DNA of 64,000 bases, from the NCBI GenBank assembly GCA_001606155.1, contig LODT01000035.1, positions 1,106,658-1,170,657 of the forward strand, read 5' to 3'. Positions 11,858-23,702 of the stretch are shown in pieces (positions within the stretch are counted from its first letter, which is position 1; every line of letters begins with the position of its first letter). The DNA is from Tieghemostelium lacteum. Its lineage: Eukaryota > Evosea > Eumycetozoa > Dictyosteliales > Raperosteliaceae. The notes under the pieces were generated by a model. That model ran no database searches, was not told the origin of the DNA, and saw only the letters and a program-made list of their open reading frames with translations. The position numbers and the translations under genes were made by a program.

Positions 11858-12242
11858 ATTTTATTCTAAAAATAGTTTAATAATATAATATATTGTTTGG
11901 AAAAATAAAAAAAAAATTAAAAAAAATTATCTTGTGTTTTAGATTACAATTTTAAGTTTCTCTATTTATTATATTATCTCTTATAAATAAAGATAAATAA
12001 TTTAATAAAAATCAAACGTTTTGTGTTTTTTTTTTTTGTTATTTTTATGAGGTAAAAAAAAAAATGGTGGGCTGATTCAGTCTGCGATTTGTGTAAAGTA
12101 TCCATGCTATTAATTAAGAATACTTCTTCTCAATTTTTCAATTTTAGATTGTTATTTTTTTTTTTTTAAATTAGTTTCATTATTATCATTCGTGATTAAC
12201 ATATCTAACACCATACTCTATATAAATAGAAATTAATAAAAG
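11858..12242. other. Intergenic region, PDI to cytochrome b5
   Basis: About 385 AT-rich bases with A- and T-runs. A likely polyadenylation region (AATAAA-like words near 11905 and 11985) follows PDI. No gene seen. Confidence 0.4.
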
Positions 12243-12805
12243 ATGTCACAATATACACTTGAAGAAATTTCTAAACATAGCTCTGCTAACGATTTATGGA
12301 TTGTTTACAATGGTGAAGTCTTTGATGTCACTAAATTTATTGAAGATCATCCAGGTGGTGAACAGGTTTTATTAGAAAATGCAGGTATGAATCAACACGA
12401 GTTACTAAAGAGTGTAGATAAGTTATGTTTATTATTTAGATTCTAATTTGAAATTTGAATTATATTTATAATATCCAAATACCAAATATTTAAATATGAT
12501 GATATACATATGATAATATAGGTCAAGATGCAACTCAAAACTTTGATGATGTTGGTCACAGTGCAAATGCAAATTCAATGATGCAAAAGTACAAAATTGG
12601 TACTGTTAAAGGAGGAGTTGTAAAGAAAGTTGAATTGAAAAAACCATCTCAAACCTCTTCAAGCAAAACTGATAAACCAAAGAAAGATAACAAATCTAAC
12701 GAAGGTGGTCTTGGTCTATTAAAAATCCCAATTATTATATTAGTTCTTGCAGTTATTGCTTATTTATTCATGGGAAGTGATGCTCTCATTGAAAATGATG
12801 AATAA
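12243..12805 (+). CDS. Tail-anchored cytochrome b5
   Basis: Two exons, 12243-12384 and 12522-12805, give 141 aa. The heme-binding domain occupies residues 1-75: YTLEEISKHSSANDLWIVY, FIEDHPGGEQVLLENAG with axial His36, then DATQNFDDVGHS with the second axial His60. The splice joins these two parts exactly. A Lys/Ser-rich linker (about 85-115) leads to one C-terminal membrane helix (IPIIILVLAVIAYLFM) and a short acidic tail, the layout of ER tail-anchored b5. It would supply electrons to fatty-acid desaturases and related enzymes, by family knowledge. Confidence 0.93.
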
Positions 12806-12950
12806 ACAATTCTTTAGGTATTCTTAGTAAAAACGCAAATCATTTATACATTATTTTTAAAATTAGGATTTCTGTTGGATTCAACACACCTGGTTAGACC
12901 TAATTTTTTTTTTTTGGTATTTAAAAATCATTGTGGTATTTGATTGATTG

Positions 12951-15674
12951 ATGGATAATAATAGTTTAAGTGATGATGAAGCATTTGCTATCATTAGAGC
13001 TATATTGTGTCTCTATTCAAATAATATACCAGAGAGATTAGCTGGGAGTACTGATGAGAAACATGTAGAACCATTACTTAGAAAGGCATTTGGTATCTCT
13101 AAGGAACAATACGATGAAATTAGTAAAAAGATATTGGAGTACTCTCCAAAACAAATAACAAAGTCAGAGTTACAATTGAGATATGCGTGGAGAGATAACC
13201 ATCCAATGTATAAATCAGAAGCTTTCAAAAATCTAAAAGGACACGAAATATGGAAAAAAGCAGAGTTACAAGAGATCTCTGAAATGCTGAAAGAAACTGA
13301 TTTATCAGAGTCACCTGTAGCTAGAAACAAGTCATCTCATCCTTCTATAAAAGAGATATTTGGTCAAACTCTAAAAAAGCATACACAACAGTTTGGAAAA
13401 AACGAAAGCGGTGATATTCAACAGGGTTATTTGATATTGGTTAAGGCATTTGTTCAGGTGTCTATTGGTAGTCAGTATAATAGTTTTGATTGCCAACCTC
13501 TTAGAGAATCATTCTTACCAAAACAAAAGAATGAGTTGGTTACTTTGGGTCTTTTACCAGAACTTTCATTCATTTTGACAGAGTACTGCCAGTTATATGG
13601 TATCCGACAGTTCTATAGATATTTGGTGATATTTGATATTCTGTCTAGTAAATTTGATGATAACTTCAATCAATTGAATTTGTTATTGGAGTGTTTTGAA
13701 AAGTTGATGGATATCAGAGGAATGGATTCAGAAAAAGATACAATTACAATTCAAGAAGATGCTTACTATAATAGAGTGTCTTTTCAGCTATTTGAAATTC
13801 TAAAATATAGATTAGGTAAATACAGATTCTGTTTCTCACCTAGATCAACTACCAATGATAATAGCAACAGTATTGCAGTAGCTTTGAAATTGCTGACTAT
13901 CATCAATAAGGAGTTGGAATGGAATGTTGATATTCAGCAATTGTTAGCTAGTTGTATTGTAGATTGTACCGAAAAGGAGTTCACAATTCTTTACGAAAAC
14001 AGATGGTCACAGTTAAAGAATAGTAACTTTATTGAAATCTACACATTATCTAAAACAGTTCAGGATGTAGTTGATGCAATTAAAGTTGATTTCTCCTATT
14101 TTCATCCAACTATAAAGGAATACGGGTTCCAACACATACACAATGTCTGTGAGACTTTTGCAAAATTTATAAACTCAAAGATTTCAATTGTCAATCAAAA
14201 GTTCTCAAAGGAAGCTCATACACAGCGAAAGGGTGACACTATGGAATGCTCCCCTTGGTTATCTTGTATTTTCTCTGAATTGGTACCAGGTCTATTGGAA
14301 TTCAATAATCTGACTATGCAATATTTTGGAAAAAAATTGATACCACTAGATGGTGATATTCTATTCTTTGCAGGTAAACTGGTACTCAATAGAATCGAAA
14401 TTCTCAACTACACCATTTCTAAAGTCTTTGATAGTGAAACTTGGAAACCCAACGGTAAAGGTGTACTTCATTCAACAGGTTCAGTAGACTTCTTTTTCTA
14501 CCTAGTTGAATGTTTTAAATCAATACAATCTGTAGAAACTAATCTATCACTCACCAATAACCCACTTGTTAGATCATTTGCATCTGTTAGTATCATTATC
14601 ATTTTATTTACCAATTTCAAAAATTCTAACTTTAAAAACACAACACAGTATCTAGATAAAACATTTGTAATATATAACCAAGCTATTAGATCCAAGATTA
14701 TATTGGATTTGAATAATGATGGACATCAAAAATTTATAGCCACAACCATAGAATCGAAAATGTCTAGAAAAATTAAAAATACCAAAGATTACTTTATAGA
14801 ATTATGTGGAAATACTAAATTCACAATACCACCTTCAAATTGTTCTCTAAATGAAAGAATGTGTGTTCAAATCAATACTTTTGAACAATCTAGAATTCTA
14901 TTGGATGATTTTGATACCTCATTCAACTATATTTTTAAAGACAATTTAAATGATATTTTTGTGGCATTCAAAAAGAATTGGAAACTTTTAATACCATTTT
15001 ATGTTTATAAAGTAAGTTCAATACTCATTCAACTATAGATAATAATTACTAACATTTAATTTTATTCCAGTTAAACTTTGCACTAAAACCAATGATTCAA
15101 AAAATAGCATTCCTAAAAGACGATATTACAAAAGAAAAGAAACTTTTAATTCAATTTATTGAAGATAATTTAGCAATTGGTTACAAGTGTTTGTTTCCAA
15201 ATATCTTTACTAGATTTTTAAAAAATCTTTTCAAAATCATTATAATTGTAAGTAGTTGTTTATATTATTGGAAATGAACAATACTCTAACATTATATTTA
15301 TATAGAATATCAATGAATTAATTTTACCAAAGAATTTTAAGAATTGGAATATCAAAGTAGTTGATAATTTGAATACATTGGTAAATGAATTAACTGGAAT
15401 TTTCCATGGAAATGGATTAGGTCTATCAAAAGGTTCAATTTATAAGGATCTCAGAAGAGTATTAAAGATTATGGAATTGTATAGATTCCAAGTTCCACAA
15501 TTAATTGATTTTCATAAGATAATATTGAAAATTGAACAGATACAATTGAAACCAGATATCAACAACCAGGATACCTACGACTCATCCATTTTGAAATCGG
15601 AATGTGTAAATATAATGTTGTACTTTAGAGAAGACAAAGAAATGGATGGATACTTGAAATCATTGAAATTATAA
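12951..15674 (+). CDS. Large helical protein of unknown function, possibly MUN-domain-like
   Basis: Three exons, 12951-15011, 15071-15247 and 15306-15674, give 868 aa. The first ATG is at 12951; the frame opens one codon earlier at TTG. GTAAGT donors sit at both introns. The protein is almost entirely predicted helix, has no signal peptide, and has no low-complexity runs, which suggests conservation. I do not firmly recognise it. The pattern near the end, LTGIFHGNGLGLSKGSIYKD followed by LKIMELYRFQVPQLI, resembles the second half of the MUN/Munc13-BAIAP3 and plant DUF810 exocytosis proteins. That is a weak, visual resemblance only. The gene ends convergent with the transporter at 15751. Confidence 0.75.
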
Positions 15675-15750
15675 AAATCTGTATTTATAAATCAATATGT
15701 AACATTTAGAATATATATATGTGCTATTTACATGGAATATACTAGTATAT

Positions 15751-17563
15751 TTAGTTATTTATTAGATTTGGAGGACTAATAACATTGCTAGAGTTTGGAG
15801 GACTGTTTCTGATTTCTTCGATTCTATCTTGTGGTATAATTATTCTAAATATGAGTAGTGTAGCTATAAATGATGAAATTGAACCCGTTAACAGAGAGTA
15901 GGCAACATTTCCATTGAAAATTTCAATTACAAAGCTGATACCAACAGCTACCAATAATTGTGGTAATACTATGAATATATTCAATATACCAATTTGTAAT
16001 CCACTGTTTTCAGTGGAATATTGAGTTTCATTAGCTCCAAGTCCTACAATGGCAAATGGAACAATCATTACAATTGACCAGGGTATACCAGTAAATGTTA
16101 TCAGTACCAATGCTGCAATTTTACTCTGAAGGAAAAAGAAGAGTAAAAATGTGACTGCTTGTATCAGAGTTCCTACAAAATAGACAATTTTGATACCAAC
16201 AAGTTTAAATAGCAGAGGTATTAGGAAACTTATGAGAATATTCAGAAGAGAGGAAAATGTTAATCCTAATGATCCAATTCTGACACCCAACTGAAACCGT
16301 TCTCTTTCTTCAGTTCCTTCAGGTGCATCTGGATTTCCACCATAAACATTTACACCAACCCAAGTAGTGGCAAATAGTATAAATGAAAACCAACCAATCC
16401 AAGAAAAGAATTGAACACAACATAATCTCTTTAGGTAAGGTGGCATTCTGAGAATACCTTTAAACAAAACTGAAAATGGATTCTCAGTATTTGCATTAAT
16501 TCTAGAGAATTTCTTTTCTTGTATACATATTAATGTGAAAAATATACAAAATATTAAAACTAATATTGATAATGCTAAATGAAATAATTTAATGTTATTA
16601 TAATAGAATTCAATACCTATTGATTATTTCTACCTACTAAATAGAGCTCTAATATCTGTTTTTAAAAATGGAAATATTAAAGACAATCGAAGCGAACCCA
16701 TTAAATATCCTAAAAGATTACCAAATCCTAACATTATTGAAAATAATGAACTCCCTAACCCCTGTTGTGACGGTGATGCTACATCTACTAGTAAAGCCCT
16801 ACAAGGACCTTGCACTGCATTATTTGATAAATCTAATACCCAAAATCCAATAATCTACCCTTATTAGTTTAAATCTTTAGTTTCTCTAAATTTGATATAC
16901 TTACTGCAAAAAAAATTGATAATTTTTTAGTATCCTTGCTATCACCTAAAAGTGAACCAAGAGACTGGGCATTCGAGATCAACAATAAACCTACTACTAT
17001 AAATATTGTACCAAAAAATATATATGGTTTCCTTCGGCCAAATTTGGATTCTGACCTGTCACTCAATACACCTACAATAGGTTGAACAATTAAACCTGAG
17101 ACTGGACCTGCAATCCATATAAATGACACCCAAAATTTAGATACACCCAATTCTAAAAACAAAGGTGTACTATATGCAATTTGTAATGCCCCTGGATATT
17201 TAATTTTTAAAATTATTAATAAATTGTGGTGTGGTAAAATTGGTGAAATTTCTTTTTAAAATACATACATCCAAATTGTACTCCTAAGAAACTCAGAGAC
17301 AGAACTATTAATTTGAATATGGATATCTCCTTTTTATAGGAATCATTTATAATCTGTTCCGAATTGATTTGTAAACTACCTTGGTTACTAATCAAATATT
17401 TCTCCACATCAGTAAGATCTTTAGGTTCATCTAAATCTTCAATAAATATTGAATTTATATTATTTTCTAAGAGATTATCTGATTCTTTGTGCTCTGGTAT
17501 TGTTTTTTTTATTTCTACATTTTCCTCCTTAGAATTTTCCAATTTTGAATATTTACTCTTCAT
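15751..17563 (-). CDS. SLC45/sucrose-symporter-type MFS transporter, interrupted by two in-frame stops
   Basis: Exons 17269-17563, 16905-17191 and 16854 downward to 15751. The first junction creates VQFGWALQIAYSTPLFL, the TM1 signature of plant sucrose and SLC45 transporters. Next come PIVGVLSDRSESKFGRRKP (the MFS RxGRR loop) and GFWVLDLSNNAVQGPCRALL. The later part includes FFSWIGWFSFILFATTWVG and further helices to an acidic C-tail. All of 16854-15751 lies in one frame, but TAG and TAA codons occur at about 16628-16635, after LKTDIRALFSR and before IEFYYNNIKLFHLALS. A normal intron does not fit there. This may be an assembly loss, an atypical mini-intron or a true nonsense lesion. Substrate by family: disaccharide or sugar/H+ symport. 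Confidence 0.8.
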
Positions 17564-17726
17564 TATTTCATTTATAAAAAAATAAATATATACAATAATA
17601 AATTAAAAAATTTTAAAAAGAAAATATAAACACATTTTCAAGTAATTTTTTTAGACATTTTTTGACATTTTATTTTAGATCGAGATGCTATGTTCAATTT
17701 TTTGAGTTTTTATTTTTTTTGGGAAT

Positions 17727-20394
17727 TTATTCATCATTTATTTGAATATTTAAAAAGAATGTACTAGAGGCAGGACTTGTCAATTGTATAGCTGAACCTT
17801 TGTATTCAAAAACTACAGGTAATCTAATACAATAAACCATGTCTCTTACAACAGGTAGATAATCAACCATTTGATAAGACCATTTATCACAAGGTTGCTT
17901 TTCAGATTGAAATATATCTACACTTGTATTTACCAACAATTCAACAGAGGATTGAATATAAACTTTCACCAATTGAGACATATAATTACATTCTGGATGT
18001 GGACATGTTTCTAACATTAATTTTTGAAAGAATATATGTATAGGTTGTTGGGATGTACTTGTAGATGAAGAAGAGGTAGAAGAGGATGAAGAAGATGATG
18101 GAGAATGTTGTTGCTGTTGTTTCAGTGGTGGAGATTGAACAAAGAATTTTCTTGATCTTTTCTTTTCAAAAAATCTGTGTCCTGTTGGACACTGATATTC
18201 AAATGATAGTTTACCATTTGGATAGTTTATATTGTTATTACTACTGCTATTAATGCTGGACTTTGGTGACTGAGTTTTTTGATTTGAGTTGTTGGCTAGA
18301 CTGTTATGTTGTTGGAAGATCTTTTTGATTTCCCATGGTTGTAGTACAGGTTCACTTACAAAGAAACCGCCTTCATTCTCTGGTGTGTAAGTTGGACCAT
18401 AAACCAATACGTTAAACCAAGAGAATGGTGTTTGGTACTCTACCCTATCACCAGATTTACAAGGTTGATAGACAACCTTTGTGCTGGCGATTGCTATGTT
18501 TTGGTACTGATCACAGCAAGCCTGTTGATAAAACAGTGAGTTACCTAACTCCAAGTCAAATATATCCTCACGAAGTTTAGTGGATTGACCACAATTACAT
18601 GATGCTCTGGTTCTGTATCCTGATGTATGCTGTCTAGTCTCCAATTCATCATTTACCCTTGGGTTACTTTTAGTAGGTGTCAAAGTAGTTACAGGAGTTG
18701 TAGCTGCTGTTGTTATAGGCGGTACAAAATGAGTATTCAAAGTACACAATTTTCCAGTAAAAGACTCCTTTTCACAGAGTTTTCTATTCTTTTTCCAAAT
18801 TTTTTCACATTCCTCTTTAAACAGCTGAATAGAGACTTCTAAAGAGGGTCCAGAGGCATTGATACAGAGTGACTTTATAGCTCGATTCAGTCGATTATTG
18901 TGTATCTTTTGACCATAGGATCCAGGTAGACTTTCAGTATACTGTTCAACAGCAGTAGTCAGATAGTTTTGACAGAGTTTACTAGAATAGTTTTGGTCAA
19001 TATTTTGAATGGTATTGTAGAATGGACCTGTAAAAATATCCTTTTTATCAAATACCTGATTAGAAGTCAACAACTCCAAAGCTTTCTCCCAATGTGACAT
19101 TTCATAGTTTTTCAACTTGTTATGACCTAGAAACTGTTTAAAACTGTTTATACAAGCCATTGGAATATTATGTTGATTGGTTTCATAGGTTTGTTGCAAC
19201 TGTGAATAGTAGGTAAATTGTTTGGTGAATGGTGTAGAATAGTTTTTAGTCTTTATCAACTGAAACAGTGAATTTATAGTACTGGAATTGATTTGGTATA
19301 ACCTAATCAATCTTACTAATGGTCTATTAGATTCAATTAAAAATAGTGGTTCTTGTTGTTGTTGTTGCTGTTGTTGTTGATTGGATGAAGAAGAAGTCTT
19401 TTTAGTCATTAAATAGTTGGTTATAGTAGTATAGAGGTTATTGTTCTTTAAAAGTAATGTAATTTGCTTTTTTAGAGAATCTTCAAGTTTAAGATGAGAA
19501 TCCAATGAGTAACCTTCACTGAGGTCTTTTACTAGAAATATCTGTAATATAGGTATAGATTTACCTGGTGTGAGAAATGTAAATGGTTCAGAATTGCTGA
19601 ATGTACTATTCAAAAGTGAAGTAATACTAGGAGAAATCAGATTTTTAATGTGTTTTAGAACTCTAAACAATAGAAAATACTCTGATTTAATAGTTAGATT
19701 TTCTACAACCAACTATAAAAGAATATCAATTAATCTCTAGCCATTTTAATAGTGAACTATTAATAGTATAGATAACCTACAAATATTATATTACAAACAT
19801 GGAATAGAAATAAAAGGGATTTCATATAAACAAATTCACCTTCTTCAATCCATTTTTCAATTTCCTATTTGAGTTTGTGTTTGTGTGTGGTTGTGTGTGA
19901 GGAATAGGTCATTCAATGAATTAGTAAGTGTGTGTGTGAGAGTATAACATCTAAATAATTGTAACCACTTTGTTATTACATACAAAAGTATTCATATTTT
20001 CAACTTTTTTCCATATTTCAATGAGAATGGTAGTATCATGAAATGAATTCAAATTGATATAGATGTTTTGGTTATCTTTGTCATTGTATATTTCAATTTT
20101 AATGGATTCATCAGGTGAGCCTTTTTGAAATTGTATATCAATCTCGTGGAATATAAGTTTATCAGCCAATTTATTTAAAAATAAATGTTTTCCATGGCTA
20201 GAATCACCAATGACTCCAATGACACATGGTTTATAGGTTGTGCTTATAGCAGTAGTGGAGGTCGTAGTGTTTGGTGTAGTGGTTATACTATTTAAATTAT
20301 TATTATTTGGTACTAAACTCTGTTGGGATTGTGGTGGTTGCTGTTGTTGCTTTTGCTTTAATGTAACATCTTCATTAGTCAATTGTTTTTTCAT
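17727..20394 (-). CDS. smg8: Nonsense-mediated decay factor SMG8
   Basis: Exons 19984-20394, 19781-19864 and 17727-19712 give 826 aa. The small middle exon (EIEKWIEEGEFVYMKSLLF and HVCNIIF) is needed to restore the family sequence. Residues 50-200 form the NTPase-like domain (CVIGVIGDSSHGKHLFL). Further on are the SMG8 landmarks: GSYGQKIHNNRLNRAIKS, the Cys motif CNCGQSTKLREDIFDLELG, WFNVLVYGPTY, QCPTGHRFF and the closing PVVRDMVYCIRLPVVFEYKG. Ser-, Gln- and Asn-rich inserts are dictyostelid decoration. SMG8 binds SMG9 and restrains the SMG1 kinase during mRNA surveillance. It shares the window with XRN1, which acts downstream in decay. Confidence 0.92.
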
Positions 20395-21125
20395 TCCACA
20401 TTACCTAAAAAGCATTGAAAGGGTGATTGATTAACAAAATTTAAAATTATAAAAAAAAATTAAAAATATTATTATTTGACAATTAAAATGAGTGAAGAAA
20501 CCTACCCACCAAACTTAGTTTTTTTTTAATTTTTTTGAAAGTTAATTCATCCTCCCTACTCGAGATGATCATCATCAAAATCAAAATTACAATGCTATGG
20601 AACCCAATAACCACATGTTAAAAATTTAATATTTTTATTTTAAATATTAAATATTTCATATTGTTCAAACAGGTCCTGAAAATAGTTTTAAGGTTTTTGA
20701 TTATAGTGTTTGTGTGGGGTGTGTTTGTTGGTAAAGACAATTTTAAAACAAATTAAGAGTGCGGGTTTTTAATGTGATCAAAGTCTAAAGATATGTGGTG
20801 GGTGAAGGAGTTTTTTTATATTTTCAGTGTGGGTGTGGGGTCCCCAAACTAAAATTAAATCACCTACATACACTCACCACTCTTTTTTAATTTTCTGTTA
20901 ACACCACCCACAAAACCACAATAGTTCTAATGAAACAGACACACACACAGACACACACAAACAGACACACAAAACAAACAAAAAAAAAACAACACTTTAT
21001 GAAGAGAGAAAGGTTTTATTTTAATTTCATTATTTATTTTCCCTATTGCTCTTCCTAAATATATAAAAATATTTAAAAATACACCTATATACAACTACTA
21101 CTACAATCACCAAAATATAAATAAT
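20395..21125. other. Divergent intergenic region, SMG8 / hairpin protein
   Basis: About 730 bases. It contains G/T-rich boxes at about 20711-20730 and 20827-20840, a C/A-rich dinucleotide tract (about 20930-20975), and A-runs before the ATG at 21126. No coding-like frame was seen. Confidence 0.45.
20827..20840 (+). promoter_or_regulatory. G-box-like element GTGTGGGTGTGGGG
   Basis: This G/T-rich word resembles the G-box bound by GBF, the factor that activates post-aggregative genes in Dictyostelium. It lies about 285 bases upstream of the gene at 21126. A related word (TGTGTGGGGTGTG) lies about 115 bases further upstream. Function is inferred from resemblance only. Confidence 0.4.
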
Positions 21126-21824
21126 ATGAAATTTGATCACTTTTCAAATCTTCCAACCATTCTCGGTGGTGTCAATATAAATCAAAGTCATAATTCTAAT
21201 CAATCAAATACAAAATCATGTTCATTGCACATGAATCAAATACCTAATCAAAAAACACATCAACAACATTCATCTAACAGAGTATTATTATCTGATATAA
21301 GGAGTATCTTGAGAAAATTAATTATAACTTTAAATATGCCATATGGGAACGAAAGAACCACACAAAAAACAAAATATTCCACTACTTTGATTGGATATTG
21401 TAACTCTGCCCAAATTGAATACAATGCTATTTTACAAAAACTAAATTTTCAAATGAACCAAAAAAAATTTGTTTCCTTATTTGGGTTGATTACTGGATGT
21501 GCTTCTACAGCACTGGTATTAGCCACTGGAGGACTTGCTTTAGTTCCAAGTATTTATTATTTATAATTTTATAATTTATATAGATATTAACTTTAATTTT
21601 TAAATTTATCAAAAGTTGTTTTAGCTAGTGGAACTGTTGTTATTATTTCATTAAATGGTGATGATGGAATAGTATTTGGAACACAAACCATTTTAGAAAT
21701 GCAAACCATGTTGGATTTAATAGTTAAATTGAGAGGATATTTACAAGACGATAATATAGATGAAATTCAACTTATGAAATATTTAGATGATATATATATA
21801 AACCTAACAAAATATCTAAAATAA
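21126..21824 (+). CDS. Unrecognised protein with a Gly-rich hydrophobic hairpin
   Basis: Exons 21126-21549 and 21616-21824 give 210 aa. The splice joins ALVP-IVLASGTVVIISL and keeps the frame open to TAA at 21822. Residues 1-50 are Asn/Gln/His-rich. Residues 50-110 form an amphipathic helix region (VLLSDIRSILRKLIITLN). At about 118-155 there is a continuous hydrophobic, Gly/Ala-rich stretch (LFGLITGCASTALVLATGG onward), long enough for a membrane hairpin. The last 55 residues are helical and acidic. No signal peptide. I do not recognise the family. Two G-box-like elements upstream hint at developmental expression. Confidence 0.7.
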
Positions 21825-22020
21825 TATTTATTTATATTTTATAGTAATACTAATTTAAAAGGAAGGGGTGTAAAATAAACAATACATTCTTACATTATGT
21901 AAATAGCAAATCTCAATATTCATTTGAATTAGTTATTTTTGTTTTTTGGTAAATACATATTCAAATTAATAATACGTGATTTTATTTTTAATAAACCGTG
22001 TTTTAGTGTATAGATCTCGA

Positions 22021-23601
22021 CTATTCTTGATCACTACTGAGTTGTTGATTGTAATTGTTATTTTCAGAGATGGTATGAGTATTTTTTCTCTTTTTATACT
22101 GTTTTTGAGGTGAATTGGTAATATTTGGTTGTTGGATAGTTACAGGTAGATTTCTATTGAAATTAATTAATTTCAATAAATCATCGTCATCATGAACTTC
22201 AAAGGGTTGTGAGAAATTGAAAAAGTACTTTGATCTCTGATTTTCAACTTCACAGTTGATAACTGTTGTATTCTTTGTATTTACAACTATAAATGGAAGA
22301 TATATCTTATTGTTAATAGAATAGTCTTTTTCTTTCTCCAATTGAGTATTTCTCTGTAATATAGATTGATAGATTTTCTCTTGTGCAGCTAGATCCTTTA
22401 TCAACTGTTTCTTTTGAGCAATTCGTTCCTCTAATTCAGCTTTTTGATTCTCATAAGAACTTATAAGACTACCCTCTTGATACTGATGTTGAGGTTCCAT
22501 TGCATTAGTAGTCGTTGTAGTCGCCTGTTGAGATTCTAAAGAAGATTGTGAAGCCTGAGGTGTTTGTGTACTATTATTACTATTACTATTGTTATTATTA
22601 CTCTCTTGTGTTAATTGTGATGATGTTAATGACTCTGAAGTCGTTTGTGAAGATGTTAAATTGGAAGGTTGATAACCACCCAATTGTAAACTTGAAATGG
22701 GACCACTTGGTAGACCTACCCAATCAATTTTGTTTTTGTCTTTTGTAATCATGTTCATGGCATGAAATACATTTAAAACATCATAAATTCTTCTTTTTAC
22801 AGTATTCAATTTTGGATTAGATTCAGGACCATTTATTTTTCTGTTCTCTTCCATATATTCATTCAACAACTCATTAGTTACATCAAAATAATTGGTTGTC
22901 TTTTTAGTTTCAACTTTTTGACAAACTTTATAACTAAGATATCTTAATCCTTTAAATTTATCTTTTTTACCTTCATTTTCACTATTATTATTATTATTAT
23001 TGTTATTGTTATTATTATTATTATGACTAGTTTGTATATCTTGTAAATTTACATCTAAATTTGGAATCATTGGTATAAAGGTTTCTGTATTATTTGTGGT
23101 TGTTGTAGTAGTTGTTGTAGTTGGTTGAGTAGTTGCAGCTGGCTTTGCTTTTGGTTTTCTTTTTAAAATCTTATTATTTGATTTAAGATTAGTAAGAAGA
23201 CCATTGACAACAGTGGAATCATTGAGATCTACAGATTGGTTATGTGATATATTGTTAATGTTGGATGTACTAGTGGGAGGTTGTTTGAAACTTAAGTGTT
23301 CAGGTACAGGTTCATGTACAGTTGTCCTATTCTGTATAGGTTCAATATGCACATCTAAACTCTCATTCAAATGATCACCTTCTCTAACCATTGAAATGTC
23401 AAGACTTTTATCAATATCACCTTCACTAACACCCTGTACATGAATATTATTATTATGATTACTATTAACACTATTGAATACATCTATAAGGAAGTTCTTA
23501 TCAGGTGCACCATTTGGTGAATCCAAAACATTTGCTTTTCTCTTTTTACTATTAACATGTTCATTTTGAATTATACCATGGTTGCTATTATCAATATCCA
23601 T
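22021..23601 (-). CDS. Transcription factor DP (E2F dimerisation partner)
   Basis: A 526-aa single-exon protein; ATG 23601 (MDIDNSNHG) is the first ATG, while the frame opens upstream at TTG. The winged-helix DNA-binding domain spans about 216-298: FKGLRYLSYKVCQKVE, TTNYFDVTNELL, VKRRIYDVLNVFHAMNMITK, then IDWVGLP. The RRIYDVLNV and final W-x-GLP are DP hallmarks. The dimerisation region (about 375-470) starts with a coiled coil (ELEERIAQKKQLIKDL) and continues through NNKIYLPFIVVNTK. Asn, Gln and Thr runs separate the domains. DP pairs with E2F to control cell-cycle and, in amoebae, developmental genes. An E2F/DP-type site lies 92 bases upstream of the start. Confidence 0.9.
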   Translation of the reverse strand: MDIDNSNHGIIQNEHVNSKKRKANVLDSPNGAPDKNFLIDVFNSVNSNHNNNIHVQGVSEGDIDKSLDISMVREGDHLNESLDVHIEPIQNRTTVHEPVPEHLSFKQPPTSTSNINNISHNQSVDLNDSTVVNGLLTNLKSNNKILKRKPKAKPAATTQPTTTTTTTTTNNTETFIPMIPNLDVNLQDIQTSHNNNNNNNNNNNNNSENEGKKDKFKGLRYLSYKVCQKVETKKTTNYFDVTNELLNEYMEENRKINGPESNPKLNTVKRRIYDVLNVFHAMNMITKDKNKIDWVGLPSGPISSLQLGGYQPSNLTSSQTTSESLTSSQLTQESNNNNSNSNNSTQTPQASQSSLESQQATTTTTNAMEPQHQYQEGSLISSYENQKAELEERIAQKKQLIKDLAAQEKIYQSILQRNTQLEKEKDYSINNKIYLPFIVVNTKNTTVINCEVENQRSKYFFNFSQPFEVHDDDDLLKLINFNRNLPVTIQQPNITNSPQKQYKKRKNTHTISENNNYNQQLSSDQE

Positions 23602-23692
23602 ATTAGGACACAATTGTTTGGATATCCAATAGATATTATTAGATTTTATAAAATTTCTACAATATTATAAATTTATCGCTGTAGTAAAGGAA

Positions 23693-23702
23693 TTTGGCGG
23701 GC
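23693..23702 (+). promoter_or_regulatory. E2F/DP consensus-type site TTTGGCGGGC
   Basis: TTTGGCGGGC matches the E2F/DP consensus TTTSSCGS. It stands out as a GC-rich island in a strongly AT-rich upstream region, 92 bases before the DP start codon and about 375 bases before the divergent GH15 gene. Autoregulation of the DP gene is the natural inference. Confidence 0.6.

Noticed and set aside
20935-20975. C/A-rich dinucleotide tract, considered as a telomere-like or satellite repeat
   Set aside because: It is short and isolated in a promoter. An ordinary microsatellite is enough explanation.
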